Assembly: GCA_001660395.1 (NCBI GenBank)
Contig: LXWE01000002.1
Span: 1,302,001 to 1,366,000 of the forward strand
Direction of reading: 5' to 3'
Origin: Alteromonadaceae bacterium XY-R5
GTDB lineage: Bacteria; Pseudomonadota; Gammaproteobacteria; Enterobacterales; Alteromonadaceae
Length of the DNA stretch: 64,000 nt
Within the stretch, counting starts at the first letter, position 1, and every line of letters starts with the position of its first letter. A program made the position numbers and the translations under genes. Positions 28,367-38,191 of the stretch are shown piece after piece. The notes beneath the pieces are model-generated. The model saw only the letters and a program-made list of their open reading frames with translations. It was not told the origin of the DNA and did no database searches.

Positions 28367-29161
28367 CTATTCGTAATGACGTTCGCGTTTGGTCTCAATA
28401 GTGTCGATATAGCCATGCCAGGTGGCATAACCAATTAGCGGCATTAAAAATACAAAACCAATAAAGAAGGTTAGAAATCCCACTACCACAGCGGTAAAGA
28501 TGACCGCCGCCCAAATAAGCATAGGAATTTTGTTAACCCACACAGCATTCATACTGGTTAATACTGCCGTGGCCAGATCAACCCGTCGTTCCATCAAGAT
28601 GGGCTGGGTAAAAGCACTAATGAAAAACACAAACAGAGTAAAACCTGCACCAACCACAGTGCCTAAAGCCAGGAACGGCAATAAATTCTCGAAACTGTCG
28701 TCCATATAGGAGGGATACAGGGCGTGAATAATCGAAGCCACCCGTAACCAGAAAATCATCAACACCAACAACAGTACCCCAAAGCCCCATTCATTTACCG
28801 CATTCCTGTGTATGGCTTTAATACTATGAGCAACTCTGGGTCTATGCCCTTTCTCCAGTTCCCAACTGGTGTCATATAAGCCTGCAGCGAGAAAAGGACC
28901 AATTAACATAAAGCACACTAGCGCAGGTAAAATAATCAGATGCCAACCTGTCTGAGCAACCAAATACGTAATAAACCAGGGAATGGCAGCAAAGACTACC
29001 CCATAAAATAATGTAATCCCCGGCGCGCGGGATAAATCACGAAAGCCCAAAGCCAGCCATTTGATGGGATCACCGATATCCAGTTCTTTACAGGGTATGA
29101 CTCTGGCAATTCCGCTATCGGTAATAGCATTACGTGGCGCTTCTTTAAAATGATGCGACAT
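28367..29161 (-). CDS. DUF2189 integral membrane protein
   Basis: A 264-residue inner-membrane protein with about six hydrophobic helices. It begins with a soluble stretch followed by DPIKWLALGFRDLSRAPGI, the signature of DUF2189; the family's function is unknown. Two ATGs are close together: the one at 29167 has its ribosome site only one base away, whereas the one at 29161 has GGGGAG at about seven bases, so I chose the latter. It is monocistronic. Confidence 0.88.
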   Translation of the reverse strand: MSHHFKEAPRNAITDSGIARVIPCKELDIGDPIKWLALGFRDLSRAPGITLFYGVVFAAIPWFITYLVAQTGWHLIILPALVCFMLIGPFLAAGLYDTSWELEKGHRPRVAHSIKAIHRNAVNEWGFGVLLLVLMIFWLRVASIIHALYPSYMDDSFENLLPFLALGTVVGAGFTLFVFFISAFTQPILMERRVDLATAVLTSMNAVWVNKIPMLIWAAVIFTAVVVGFLTFFIGFVFLMPLIGYATWHGYIDTIETKRERHYE

Positions 29162-29502
29162 ACACATTCTCCCCTAAGGCATTTTCAAACTCATCCAGGT
29201 GGGAAACTTGTGTTGTGCAGCCATTTTTATCCCGCATAGCCTTTGCTATTACCTAAGCTGCGACAACCTCTGTCCCAATATTGGAGCAACAACTCCTCAG
29301 ATGAGTATAATCAAGGCCCCCGAGTTTTCCATTTAGCGCCCTAGGTTTGGCTTGTAAACCGGCCGCCCCCTTCCATATTTGCACCCCATTTACCTTACGC
29401 TGCCCTTATTGCCGGCTTTTATAACATCCACAAAGATATTACTTAACAAGGCCTTGGGGACTATATTACTCTTAGTGCTCTTTTGGCCTTTCTCTGATCA
29501 TC
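29162..29502. promoter_or_regulatory. Divergent promoter region between DUF2189 gene and alaA
   Basis: A 341-bp gap with no credible ORF. On the plus strand a good -10 (TATAAT, 29306-29311) and a weaker TATATT (29460-29467 area) could drive alaA, giving leaders of about 190 or 35 nt. No strong -35 is seen with either. I see no terminator or repeat here. Confidence 0.35.
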
Positions 29503-30720
29503 ATGAAGTTTATCGATAAGTCCCACAAATTAGACAGGGTCTGTTATGACATCCGCGGTCCTATTCTGGCCGAAGCCAGACGCATGGAAGAAGAAGGACA
29601 GCGTATTCTCAAGCTGAACATAGGTAATCCAGCGCCTTTTGGGTTTGAAGCACCGGATGACATTTTAAAAGATGTGATCCGCAATCTACCCACCGCACAG
29701 GGCTATTCCGATGCTTCGGGTATTTATGCGGCACGTGTGGCGGTAATGCAGTATTACCAACAGCAAGCCATTCGCAATATTGGCATTGATGACATTATTA
29801 TTGGTAATGGTGTCAGCGAACTGATCGTCATGGCCATGCAGGCATTACTCAATAGCGGTGACGAAGTGCTGCTACCTGCACCGGATTATCCACTATGGAC
29901 TGCTGCGGTAAGTCTGTCATCTGGCACACCGGTACATTATCACTGTGACGAGCAAGCTGGCTGGTTTCCTGACATTGCCGATATTCGCAGCAAAATCACC
30001 GACAAAACTAAAGCAATTGTACTGATAAACCCGAATAACCCTACTGGCGCAGTTTATTCAAAAGAATTACTGCTTGAGGTGATTGACGTCGCCCGTGAAT
30101 TTGGACTGGTAATTTTCAGCGACGAGATTTACGACAAAATCCTTTACGATGGAGCCAAACACCAATGCATAGCCGCACTGGCGGACGACATCTTTTTTGT
30201 CACCTTAGGGGGATTATCAAAGAATTATCGTGTAGCAGGCTTTCGTGCTGGATGGCTGGTTATGTCAGGCAATAAAAAGCCCGCTAAAGGTTATATTGAA
30301 GGGCTGAATATGCTTGCCTCAATGCGTATGTGTGCAAATGTGCCAAGCCAACATGCGATCCAAACCGCCTTAGGTGGCTATCAGAGCATCAATGATTTGG
30401 TCCAGGGTGATGGTCGCCTTAAACGTCAGCGTGATATCGCCGTAACTATGCTCAATGCCATCGACGGTATCAGCTGCGTCGCTCCTATGGGCGCAATGTA
30501 CTGCTTTGCCAAAGTGGATGCTGAGAAATTTGGCATAATCAATGACGAACAGATGATTTTAGATTTATTGCGTGAGCAAAAAGTATTGTTGGTACACGGG
30601 CGAGCTTTCAATCTGCATCAGGGTTGCTACTTCCGTCTGGTATTTTTACCCCATGAAGACGAACTGAGAACAGCTCTAGAAAAAGTCGCGCTATTCTTTA
30701 GCCGTTATCGCCAAAGCTAA
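29503..30720 (+). CDS. alaA: Glutamate-pyruvate aminotransferase AlaA
   Basis: PLP-dependent class I aminotransferase making alanine from pyruvate and glutamate. The 405-residue protein closely follows E. coli AlaA along its length: KLNIGNPAPFGFEAPD, NGVSELIVMAMQALLNSGDE, INPNNPTGAVYS, the PLP Lys in GLSKNYRVAGFRAGW, and LASMRMCANVPSQHAIQTAL. It is one of few plus-strand genes here and stands alone, ending in a clear terminator. The ribosome site is weak. Confidence 0.95.
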   Translation: MKFIDKSHKLDRVCYDIRGPILAEARRMEEEGQRILKLNIGNPAPFGFEAPDDILKDVIRNLPTAQGYSDASGIYAARVAVMQYYQQQAIRNIGIDDIIIGNGVSELIVMAMQALLNSGDEVLLPAPDYPLWTAAVSLSSGTPVHYHCDEQAGWFPDIADIRSKITDKTKAIVLINPNNPTGAVYSKELLLEVIDVAREFGLVIFSDEIYDKILYDGAKHQCIAALADDIFFVTLGGLSKNYRVAGFRAGWLVMSGNKKPAKGYIEGLNMLASMRMCANVPSQHAIQTALGGYQSINDLVQGDGRLKRQRDIAVTMLNAIDGISCVAPMGAMYCFAKVDAEKFGIINDEQMILDLLREQKVLLVHGRAFNLHQGCYFRLVFLPHEDELRTALEKVALFFSRYRQS

Positions 30721-30739
30721 TTGCGCAATGCGGATACAG

Positions 30740-30775
30740 AAAAGCCCCATCTACATCACGTACATGGGGCTTTTT
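30740..30775. terminator. Bidirectional terminator between alaA and the coiled-coil gene
   Basis: Stem AAAAGCCCCAT / ATGGGGCTTTT with T-runs on both strands, placed between two convergent genes. It can serve both. Confidence 0.9.
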
Positions 30776-30787
30776 AATATTACAGGA

Positions 30788-31612
30788 TTAATTGGTCCCA
30801 GGCGCTGCCTGAGATGTAGTTCCACCCGCAGTAATTGGCTGAACCTGACTGGAACTAAGGGATTTCACCGGCGTTGGCGGAAGTGAATTCACGATTTTTT
30901 CAAGCTTGTTTAATCGATCCGTTAGCGATTGATACTGCTTTTTAAGATCATTAATAGACGCACCCAGCGCTGTGATCTGACGGTCACGTTCTGATACGGT
31001 AACCTCCAAACCAAACAGTGATTCTTTGGTTTGCTGCACTGTGCCTTTCAAATCGGCAATTTGTTTATCCAATGCCGCGTCTTTGCTACCAAAAGCGGCC
31101 AGTTTACTTTCATGGGCAGCCAGAGTTTTACTGGTATTGCTGTCTGCATTTTTCAGGGCATTAACTGCGGTCTGTAAATCACCTATTTCTGCCTGATTCT
31201 TACGCCAGGCCGATGCCCACAACTTATCCATTTGTGCCCACAACTCTTCGGATTTTTCCGTCAGTTGTACCAGCTTAACCTGAATGGCACCCGCGGATTC
31301 GCCCATTTCTTCATCTGTGGCCGACAAACGACGCTCAAGTTCTTGCAAACGATCAGAAGAGTCCTGCAACGCCTGACGCTGAATTTCATTCTGTTGATAA
31401 AGCCAACCAGACGCCCCGCAGGCAGCGACCGCAATCACTAAGCCCAAAATTGCCAGGCCTTTTCCGCCACCCTTAACCACAGTGTGCGGTTCAGGCTCTT
31501 TCTTCTGGGCTGGTTTATTTGGTTGCTGTTGTGGTTTAGAAAAAACTTCACGATCCTCATCATCCAATAAGATGTTTGGCATGATAGGTTCGTCTCTATG
31601 ATTATTTGGCAT
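30788..31612 (-). CDS. Membrane-anchored coiled-coil protein
   Basis: A 274-residue protein of unknown function. Residues 1-50 are hydrophilic and Pro/Lys-rich, one membrane helix spans about 51-72, and about 75-245 form a long coiled coil rich in Gln, Glu, Leu and Lys. The end is Ser/Pro/Thr-rich. The topology suggests a cytoplasmic N-terminus and a periplasmic rod, as in some division or envelope scaffolds, but no family is recognised. The ATG at 31612 has GAGGG just upstream; a second Met at 31582 has no ribosome site. Confidence 0.8.
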   Translation of the reverse strand: MPNNHRDEPIMPNILLDDEDREVFSKPQQQPNKPAQKKEPEPHTVVKGGGKGLAILGLVIAVAACGASGWLYQQNEIQRQALQDSSDRLQELERRLSATDEEMGESAGAIQVKLVQLTEKSEELWAQMDKLWASAWRKNQAEIGDLQTAVNALKNADSNTSKTLAAHESKLAAFGSKDAALDKQIADLKGTVQQTKESLFGLEVTVSERDRQITALGASINDLKKQYQSLTDRLNKLEKIVNSLPPTPVKSLSSSQVQPITAGGTTSQAAPGTN

Positions 31613-31706
31613 TTTCCCTCACGATATAATTCTTCTGCTCAGTCAGGCAATGTCTGCTGGCCCTATCTTAACCAAATATACCCGCGGTTACAGTCTTTGT
31701 AATAAC

Positions 31707-31735
31707 AAAAAGCCCGGATTAACCGGGCTTTTTTT
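31707..31735 (-). terminator. Terminator of the EF-hand gene
   Basis: Stem AAAAAGCCCGG / CCGGGCTTTTT with a 5-nt ATTAA loop, 9 bp after the stop. Confidence 0.92.
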
Positions 31736-31743
31736 ATAAAAAC

Positions 31744-31992
31744 TTAATATTCCCACCAGCCTTGCTGCCACCACTCGAGGAATTCTTCAAAATCAATAAA
31801 CCCATCGTGGTTATGGTCAATCAAGGCGAATGCCTCTTCAACGACTTTCATTTTGGTTTTGGGAGACAATACCGTGAGTAGTTCAATAAACTCACGAATA
31901 TCGATTTGACCATTATTGTCTCTGTCAAAAAAACTGAAATCTTTGCGGATTTCCGCAATTTGGCTTTCCTGCAACGGCTTTTTCTCGGCCAT
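31744..31992 (-). CDS. Small EF-hand calcium-binding protein
   Basis: An 82-residue cytoplasmic protein made of two EF hands. The loops are residues 23-34 (DRDNNGQIDIRE) and 59-70 (DHNHDGFIDFEE), both with the canonical Asp/Asn/Gly/Ile/Glu pattern, so both should bind calcium. No signal peptide. Small bacterial calmodulin-like proteins of this kind have unclear roles. It lies 66 bp after trhO on the same strand and has its own terminator. Confidence 0.88.
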   Translation of the reverse strand: MAEKKPLQESQIAEIRKDFSFFDRDNNGQIDIREFIELLTVLSPKTKMKVVEEAFALIDHNHDGFIDFEEFLEWWQQGWWEY

Positions 31993-32058
31993 GGGCTTGA
32001 ATCCTTAAACGACTTTTAACGCCCGGATTCTACCCATAACCTTTAAACCCTGTCCAGC

Positions 32059-33054
32059 TTAGCTGTTAGGTTTACCTAGCGCTTCTCGCTGAGCACGACG
32101 TGCAGCCGCTTTTTCTTGTCTGCGCGCTTTGATTGCCTTACGAGCCTCTGTGCCTAAGTGCTCTTCAGCGCGGTCTTTTGCCAAACGAACTTGCTTTTCA
32201 CGTTCGCGGAAGCGTGCAATTTGCTCTTCGCTATGACTACCGTGACATTTAGGGCAACTTACACCTGATTCGTACAATTCGCTGGATTTATCATCTTCAG
32301 TGATCGGCAAGCGACAAGCGTAACACTGGTCGTATTCACTTTTCTCGAGGTCGTGATTTACCGCGACACGGTTATCAAATACGAAGCAGTCGCCTTCCCA
32401 CAGAGAGTCTTCTTTCGGCACTTCTTCTAAATATTTCAGGATGCCGCCTTCCAGGTGATATACCTCTTCAAAACCCTGCTCTTTCAGGTATGCGGTGGAT
32501 TTCTCACAACGGATACCGCCGGTACAGAACATCGCCACTTTCTTATGTTTAGCAGGATCAAGGTTGTCTGCTACATATTGCGGAAACTCACGGAAGGTTT
32601 TGGTGTTGGGGTCGATGGCATGTTTAAAGGTACCGATCTCGATTTCATAATCGTTTCGGGTATCAATAACCGTGACGTCTGGATCAGAAATTAATGCGTT
32701 CCAATCGTTAGGCTTAACATAAGTGCCCACGGTTTTACGCGGATCAATGCCTTCTACGCCCATCGTGACGATTTCTTTTTTCAGCTTCACTTTAGTGCGG
32801 TGAAACGGCTGAGTTTCGTCAAATGACTCTTTAAACGAAATGGGAGCAATACGCTCGTCACTGTTTAACCAGGCCAACAGATTATCAATGCCTTCCCGAG
32901 AACCAGACACTGTGCCATTAATACCTTCATGAGCCAGCAACAACGTACCTTTAATACCGTTGCTTTCCATCACGTCATGCAAAGGCTGACGCATATCCTC
33001 GAAGTTTTCCAGGGTGACGAACTTATACAGGGCGCAAACTACAATTTGATTCAT
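32059..33054 (-). CDS. trhO: tRNA uridine(34) hydroxylase, rhodanese family
   Basis: Hydroxylates U34 in certain tRNAs as the oxygen-dependent first step towards cmo5U/mo5U. The 331-residue protein has an N-terminal ferredoxin-like domain, a rhodanese domain with the active Cys in [11 protein letters not shown], and a C-terminal zinc-type cluster (CYACR...CPKC). A basic tail follows. The open frame extends to 33132, but the start [12 protein letters not shown] at 33054 matches E. coli YceA/TrhO and has AGGTAGAGAG upstream. Confidence 0.95.
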   Translation of the reverse strand: MNQIVVCALYKFVTLENFEDMRQPLHDVMESNGIKGTLLLAHEGINGTVSGSREGIDNLLAWLNSDERIAPISFKESFDETQPFHRTKVKLKKEIVTMGVEGIDPRKTVGTYVKPNDWNALISDPDVTVIDTRNDYEIEIGTFKHAIDPNTKTFREFPQYVADNLDPAKHKKVAMFCTGGIRCEKSTAYLKEQGFEEVYHLEGGILKYLEEVPKEDSLWEGDCFVFDNRVAVNHDLEKSEYDQCYACRLPITEDDKSSELYESGVSCPKCHGSHSEEQIARFREREKQVRLAKDRAEEHLGTEARKAIKARRQEKAAARRAQREALGKPNS

Positions 33055-33167
33055 TCTCTCTACCTTTTGCGAATTGGAACGTAAAACCAGTGCAAAAAAT
33101 GCGGCGCGCAATATAGCAAAAATGGCCCTCAAGGACCAGTCTGAATGCGTTATTCGGCTTTATTAAG

Positions 33168-33192
33168 CAAAAGCCCGGTTTTACCGGGCTTT
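33168..33192 (-). terminator. Terminator of the Ig-repeat lipoprotein gene
   Basis: Ten-bp stem AAAGCCCGGT / ACCGGGCTTT with a TTT loop, directly after the stop at 33198. The minus strand continues TTTTGCTT. Confidence 0.85.
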
Positions 33193-33197
33193 AAAAT

Positions 33198-35402
33198 TTA
33201 CTCTGTATCAGTACAATTCGCGCCAATACCATATGGGCTATTGGGTGGAGGAGATGCATCATCCGTCAAATCTTCTGCCGCAACTCCGTATGAATACTGC
33301 ATATTTTCTTTAGCCTCACTACCAGTTGACTGAGCATACACAGTAAGTAATGAATCATACCAAGCGCCATATTCGCGGGGATATCTCAGCTCGATAGTTG
33401 CCTGACCATTTTCATCGGTAGAATCATCGTCAGCAAAAGACACTGTACCGACTAAACCTGGGGTCAATTCACCATCACCATTGGTATCTTCACCATCATC
33501 TAAGATACCGTTGCCATTAACATCTTCATTACTACAGTTGGCGGTAGTCACTGAATACCAGATTTCATCTGTTGAATCCCAAAGCCAGTAACCTTTGCGA
33601 TATGTACCACCCAAGCTGTATTTAACAGGAGTATTTGACGCGGTTAAATCTATCCCACTTACCGGGCCGCCAACGGAATCACTGACAAATACCGCAAACT
33701 CTTTCAGGTAGGTCACATTATCCGGGCTTTCAATTAAAGACCCAGTACCGATTGACACATCAAACGCCTGCTCACCTACCGTAAGAGAGATGGTATCTGT
33801 TGCGCTGGTAGCATCAGCAACGGTTGCAGTTATGGTGATACCGTCTTCACTTGATACAGACCCAGAGGTAAAGATGGTGGTTGCCACGCCTTTACTGCCT
33901 GTGGTGGCCTGATTCGGCGAGATAGAACCTGTACTGACATCGCTCACATTGAAGTTGACTACCGCACCTTTTACTAGGTTGCCATCCGCATCACGCACAA
34001 CTGCGGTAATTGTACTGGTATCTCCGTCCGGTCCAATAATATCCGGACTGGCATCAGCAATTAGCGTGGCCGCAACCGTCGCAATAAACTCAAAGCTGGT
34101 TGTAGCTGTCACTTCGTTACTGTCACTGTCTACACCTGACGCGGTTAGCGAAGCTACTCCTGCATTATTAGAAGAGATTGTAAATGTCGCTTCACCACTG
34201 CTGTCTGTTGTCACAGTCGATGACGAACTAATGGTGCCACGAGAGCTAGTTAAAGTGACCGAACCACCAGCATAAGCACTGCCATCTTTTAACCACGTTA
34301 CCACCAAGGTGGCATCATCACCCAGTGCAACATCGTCACTAGGTACCGTAGTAAAGGTAAATTCATCTTCCTGAATGACGACACTGAAAGAGTCTTCTGA
34401 ATTCAAAGCAGATGCTGTAATGGTATCTGTACCTGAAGATGTCGCAGTGTAAGTAACGGTAACAACACCATCCGCATTGGTGGTTGCTTCTGTTGAGGAT
34501 AAGCTTCCGGATTCTGCACTGATAGTCACTGTTTGACCCGCGATCGCGTCACCTTCTGAATCAGTTAACAAAATTGTTAACGTGTTAGCGGCATTGACCG
34601 TAATCGAGGAAGTACCACTGATACTTACTTCGGTGCCAACAACGCTAATTTCGACAGTGCTGGTTAATGAACCGGCTGTAGCCGTTGCTGTAATAGTGCG
34701 GTTCTCAGCATTATCAGGGGTCGTTAACAGGGCTCTGGCAGTACCATCAGCTTCAGTTGCACTTTGTGTGATCTCTAACGCGCCATCCTGATCAACAGAA
34801 AAAGATACATCAATCCCCTCTAGAAGCACGTTCTGCGCATTTTTAGCCACGGCGATAAGTTCAACCTCATCCTCGCCACCGGAAGATAACTGAATGGATG
34901 ATGCATACAATTTCAGGCTGGCCACTTCGTCATTATTTTGATCGCTACCGGCTGAGCTAAAACCAATTGTGGCGGTATCACCACTGGTATTCGACGTCGC
35001 TGTGACAATGCCGTCACCTGAACTATCACCAACGACCAGACCTATGGTAGCAACACCCTCTGAGTTGGTAAGCGCTGAACTGACATCTGTATCAAAGCTT
35101 GCCAGCGTATCATCGCTGATCACAAAACCAATCAATTCATCGGCCACAGGATCACCGCTCTCGTCGGTGACTGTGGCAGTGACCGTCAGTGGTGTGCCCG
35201 ACGATAACGCATTCGAACTTTCGCCAGAAGCATTGGTAATGGTGAGGGATATGGTCAGGCTTTCATCTGAACTATCGTCTGTTGTGTCATCCGTGCCATC
35301 ACGGCTCAGGCTATTGCCTCCGCCACATGCAATTAATCCAAATAACAATAGGGTTAACGACCAAAATCGTAACCAGTCATTCACTTTTTCTATCTTAAAC
35401 AT
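33198..35402 (-). CDS. Ig-like repeat lipoprotein (invasin/Big_1 type)
   Basis: A 734-residue surface lipoprotein. The signal peptide ends in a lipobox (LIACGGG). About five to six Ig-like repeats of roughly 95 residues follow, recognisable by recurring phrases such as NSEGVATIGL, ATEADGTARALL and TNADGVVTVTYT. Two acidic calcium-type loops near residue 640 (DVNGNGILDDGE and DTNGDGELTPG) interrupt the last part. The composition is Ser/Thr/Asp-rich and poor in Lys. Related proteins are adhesins or surface-layer structural proteins. AGGTG precedes the ATG. The ligand is unknown. Confidence 0.88.
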   Translation of the reverse strand: MFKIEKVNDWLRFWSLTLLLFGLIACGGGNSLSRDGTDDTTDDSSDESLTISLTITNASGESSNALSSGTPLTVTATVTDESGDPVADELIGFVISDDTLASFDTDVSSALTNSEGVATIGLVVGDSSGDGIVTATSNTSGDTATIGFSSAGSDQNNDEVASLKLYASSIQLSSGGEDEVELIAVAKNAQNVLLEGIDVSFSVDQDGALEITQSATEADGTARALLTTPDNAENRTITATATAGSLTSTVEISVVGTEVSISGTSSITVNAANTLTILLTDSEGDAIAGQTVTISAESGSLSSTEATTNADGVVTVTYTATSSGTDTITASALNSEDSFSVVIQEDEFTFTTVPSDDVALGDDATLVVTWLKDGSAYAGGSVTLTSSRGTISSSSTVTTDSSGEATFTISSNNAGVASLTASGVDSDSNEVTATTSFEFIATVAATLIADASPDIIGPDGDTSTITAVVRDADGNLVKGAVVNFNVSDVSTGSISPNQATTGSKGVATTIFTSGSVSSEDGITITATVADATSATDTISLTVGEQAFDVSIGTGSLIESPDNVTYLKEFAVFVSDSVGGPVSGIDLTASNTPVKYSLGGTYRKGYWLWDSTDEIWYSVTTANCSNEDVNGNGILDDGEDTNGDGELTPGLVGTVSFADDDSTDENGQATIELRYPREYGAWYDSLLTVYAQSTGSEAKENMQYSYGVAAEDLTDDASPPPNSPYGIGANCTDTE

Positions 35403-35500
35403 CGTACACCTGCTAAAAATTGCATCCTTTAGAGTTTTAGTTCAGCTTCGCCGGCAAACTTGTTAGGCTATGCAAAAAACAAAAACAACACGGAAAATGT

Positions 35501-36847
35501 ATGTCTTCAACTCAATCCAAACTCAGCCTCACATCCAGAATTTTTATCGGCATGCTTGCCGGCCTGCTGGTTGGCTCCTTGCTACAAGTTCTCTTTGATG
35601 ATAGCGGAGATTTTCGTTTTAGCGTATTGGGGTTAGATATCTCTACTCATACCCTATTAGTCGAGGGAATATTTGGGGTCGTCGGACAAATTTTTATCAA
35701 CAGCTTAAAAATGCTTGTTGTACCGTTGGTTTTCGTCTCTCTTGTATGCGGTACCAATTCATTAACTGACCCTTCAAAACTTGGACGCCTGGCTGGAAAG
35801 TCTATTCTTTTATACGTAGGCACCACTGCAATCGCGATTACTATCGCCATTGCGTTGGCAATTGTGGTCGCGCCTGGTGAAGGCGTAAATATGACGGCTG
35901 GAACTAACTACCAGGCATCTCAGGCACCAGGATTAGCACAGGTGATCATTGGCATGTTCCCATCCAACCCAATTGATGCCATGGCGAAAGGCAATATGCT
36001 TCAAGTGATTGTCTTCTCTGTGTTATTTGGTGTAGCCATGGCAATGGCAGGTAAAGCAGGTGAACGCTTAGGTGTGTTATTTGAAGACCTGAACACCATT
36101 ATCATGAAGCTGGTAACTATCCTCATGAACTTGGCTCCGTGGGGGGTCTTTGCCCTAATGGCGAAACTCTTCGCCACTATGGGATGGGGTACCTTCGGCG
36201 CGTTGGTGAAGTATTTTCTGCTTGTAATGGTGGTCCTGGCAGTGCATGCCTTCATCAGTTACCCAATTATTCTGAAACTGCTAAGTGGATTGAATCCGCT
36301 CATGATGTTGAAAAAAATGCGCGATGCCGCCATTTTCGGCTTTAGCACATCAAGCAGCAGCGCTACCCTTCCCGTTACAATGGAAACAGCCACCAACAAA
36401 CTGGGCGTGAAAAGCTCAGTTGCCTCTTTCACCATCCCTCTGGGGTCAACCATTAATATGGATGGCACCGCTATTATGCAGGGGGTGGCGACGGTCTTTA
36501 TTGCACAAGTCTTTAATCAGGATCTGAGCCTGGCAGATTACCTAATGGTGATCCTAACGGCCACTCTTGCGTCTATCGGTACTGCCGGCGTGCCGGGTGT
36601 GGGCCTGATTATGCTCGCCATGGTATTGCAACAGGTAAACCTGCCTGTTGAAGGTATTGCTCTGATTATTGGTGTTGATCGTCTGTTAGATATGACCCGG
36701 ACCTCGGTCAACATTACGGGTGACTGTATGGTGGCATGTATCGTTGCCAAGTCCGAAGGTGAACTGGATATCGACACCTATAACGATCCTGACGCGGGTC
36801 TGAAGCAGGAAGATGTCCATCTGGAAGACTTCCACAAGCACGGATAA
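35501..36847 (+). CDS. Dicarboxylate/amino acid:cation symporter (DAACS family)
   Basis: Inner-membrane sodium- or proton-coupled importer for dicarboxylates, glutamate or aspartate. The 448-residue protein has the family signatures: the Ser-rich hairpin STSSSSATLPVTM, the substrate-site motif GSTINMDGTAIMQG, GTAGVPGVG in hairpin 2, and DRLLDMTRTSVNITGD in TM8. GltP, GltT, DctA and SstT share these, so the substrate is not certain. It is monocistronic, divergent from the Ig-repeat gene, and ends in a strong terminator. Confidence 0.92.
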   Translation: MSSTQSKLSLTSRIFIGMLAGLLVGSLLQVLFDDSGDFRFSVLGLDISTHTLLVEGIFGVVGQIFINSLKMLVVPLVFVSLVCGTNSLTDPSKLGRLAGKSILLYVGTTAIAITIAIALAIVVAPGEGVNMTAGTNYQASQAPGLAQVIIGMFPSNPIDAMAKGNMLQVIVFSVLFGVAMAMAGKAGERLGVLFEDLNTIIMKLVTILMNLAPWGVFALMAKLFATMGWGTFGALVKYFLLVMVVLAVHAFISYPIILKLLSGLNPLMMLKKMRDAAIFGFSTSSSSATLPVTMETATNKLGVKSSVASFTIPLGSTINMDGTAIMQGVATVFIAQVFNQDLSLADYLMVILTATLASIGTAGVPGVGLIMLAMVLQQVNLPVEGIALIIGVDRLLDMTRTSVNITGDCMVACIVAKSEGELDIDTYNDPDAGLKQEDVHLEDFHKHG

Positions 36848-36859
36848 CATTTCCCCAAT

Positions 36860-36888
36860 AAAAAAGGCCGCTATCTGCGGCCTTTTTT
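36860..36888. terminator. Terminator between the DAACS gene and lolE
   Basis: Eleven-bp stem AAAAAGGCCGC / GCGGCCTTTTT with loop TATCT. It follows the plus-strand gene and also has a T-run on the minus strand, so it can end lolE as well. Confidence 0.92.
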
Positions 36889-36955
36889 ATGTCTGCGTAT
36901 GCTAAACCGAATCATCTCCCACACACAGCACTAGTCGAAAAAAGGAAGACATCAA

Positions 36956-38191
36956 TTAATGCCCCAGCACCTCTGCAGGCTTAATCTTGGTAGCTTTAAT
37001 TGCCGGATAAATTGTTGCCAGTAAACTGAGTAGTAACGCGATACCAGCCGTTAAATAGACATCATTAAACTGCAAATCTGATGGCAGAAAGTCGATAAAA
37101 TAAATGTCACCGGACAATAGTCTGATTCCGAGCAGATTCTCTACCCCCGTCACAATTGCAGTGAGATTATCTGCAACCACAATACCTAGTGCTACGCCGC
37201 ATAACGTCCCCCACAGGCCATTAATTAAGCCTTGCAACATAAATACAGAGATGATCATGTGATTTCGGGCGCCCATTGTTTTCAACATCGCCACTTCGCC
37301 CTGTTTCTCATTAACCGCCATTACCAGAGTCGAAACAATGTTAAAACAAGCCACTGCAATCAGTAACGTTAACGCGAGATACACCACGGTACGCACCAAC
37401 TGAATGTCCTGATACAAATGCCCCTGAGTGCGCGTCCAGCTCGAAATATATACCTGCTGTTCAAAATCATAACCAATTTTACGAATCAGCTCAGGCGCCA
37501 TGTAAGGATCTTTAAATGTGAATTTAAACCCCTGAGCACCATAGGTTATGTCCATCGCCTCGGCGGCCTCCTGCAAATGCATGAAACCAATATGATTATC
37601 CAGTTCACCGCCGATACTGACTTCGCCCAATACTGTTAGCCACACCGTTTTTGGCGCCTTAAGCTGCATATCATTGCTCATTTGCGGTAACAGCAACTGA
37701 ACTTTATCCCCCGGCTCAAGTTCAAGGGCTTTCATCACCCCTTTACCTAAAATCACACCCTGTTGGTGATGTTGAAAGGCCTGCCATTGGTCCGCGGGAA
37801 TACTCTGAACCAGACTGGTGTGGCCGTCATATTCCGGGGAAATAGCCGTCAGTTCGACCGCTTTCATGTTCTTGCCTTTTTGCAGCATGCCTGTAGCTTT
37901 ACTGTATGGCTCAACGTCGACGATATCAGGGTCAGCCGCAAACTGAGGCATATACGCCTGCCAGTTGCGTATTCCCTGAGGTGACACGGACCAGATTTCA
38001 CCATGAGGGATCAGGGACAATAAACGGTTTTTCAACTCTTTTTCAAAGCCATTCATTACAGAAAGCAATAAAATCAGCACAAAACATCCCAGACCTATGC
38101 CCAGAGTAGACGATGCGGAAATAAACGAAATAAACCCGTTCTGGCGTTTCCCCTGGCGAAACCGCCACGCCAATTGCCACACTAAGCCCAT
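36956..38191 (-). CDS. lolE: Lipoprotein-releasing ABC transporter permease, LolE-like
   Basis: Membrane subunit of the Lol system, which extracts outer-membrane lipoproteins from the inner membrane. The 411-residue protein has one N-terminal TM, a large periplasmic MacB-like domain and three C-terminal TMs. It resembles E. coli LolE closely (MNGFEKELKNRLLS, VACFNIVSTLVMAV, SSDIYFIDFLPS-like SGDIYFIDFLPSDL). The frame extends upstream to 38272, but the ATG at 38191 overlaps the lolD stop by one base (TAATG). No lolC lies next to lolD in this window. Confidence 0.93.
   Translation of the reverse strand: MGLVWQLAWRFRQGKRQNGFISFISASSTLGIGLGCFVLILLLSVMNGFEKELKNRLLSLIPHGEIWSVSPQGIRNWQAYMPQFAADPDIVDVEPYSKATGMLQKGKNMKAVELTAISPEYDGHTSLVQSIPADQWQAFQHHQQGVILGKGVMKALELEPGDKVQLLLPQMSNDMQLKAPKTVWLTVLGEVSIGGELDNHIGFMHLQEAAEAMDITYGAQGFKFTFKDPYMAPELIRKIGYDFEQQVYISSWTRTQGHLYQDIQLVRTVVYLALTLLIAVACFNIVSTLVMAVNEKQGEVAMLKTMGARNHMIISVFMLQGLINGLWGTLCGVALGIVVADNLTAIVTGVENLLGIRLLSGDIYFIDFLPSDLQFNDVYLTAGIALLLSLLATIYPAIKATKIKPAEVLGH

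Noticed and set aside
34582-35466. Plus-strand ORFs antisense to the Ig-repeat gene
   Set aside because: Their Val/Ser-rich products are complements of the repetitive Thr/Asp/Ser codons on the true strand.
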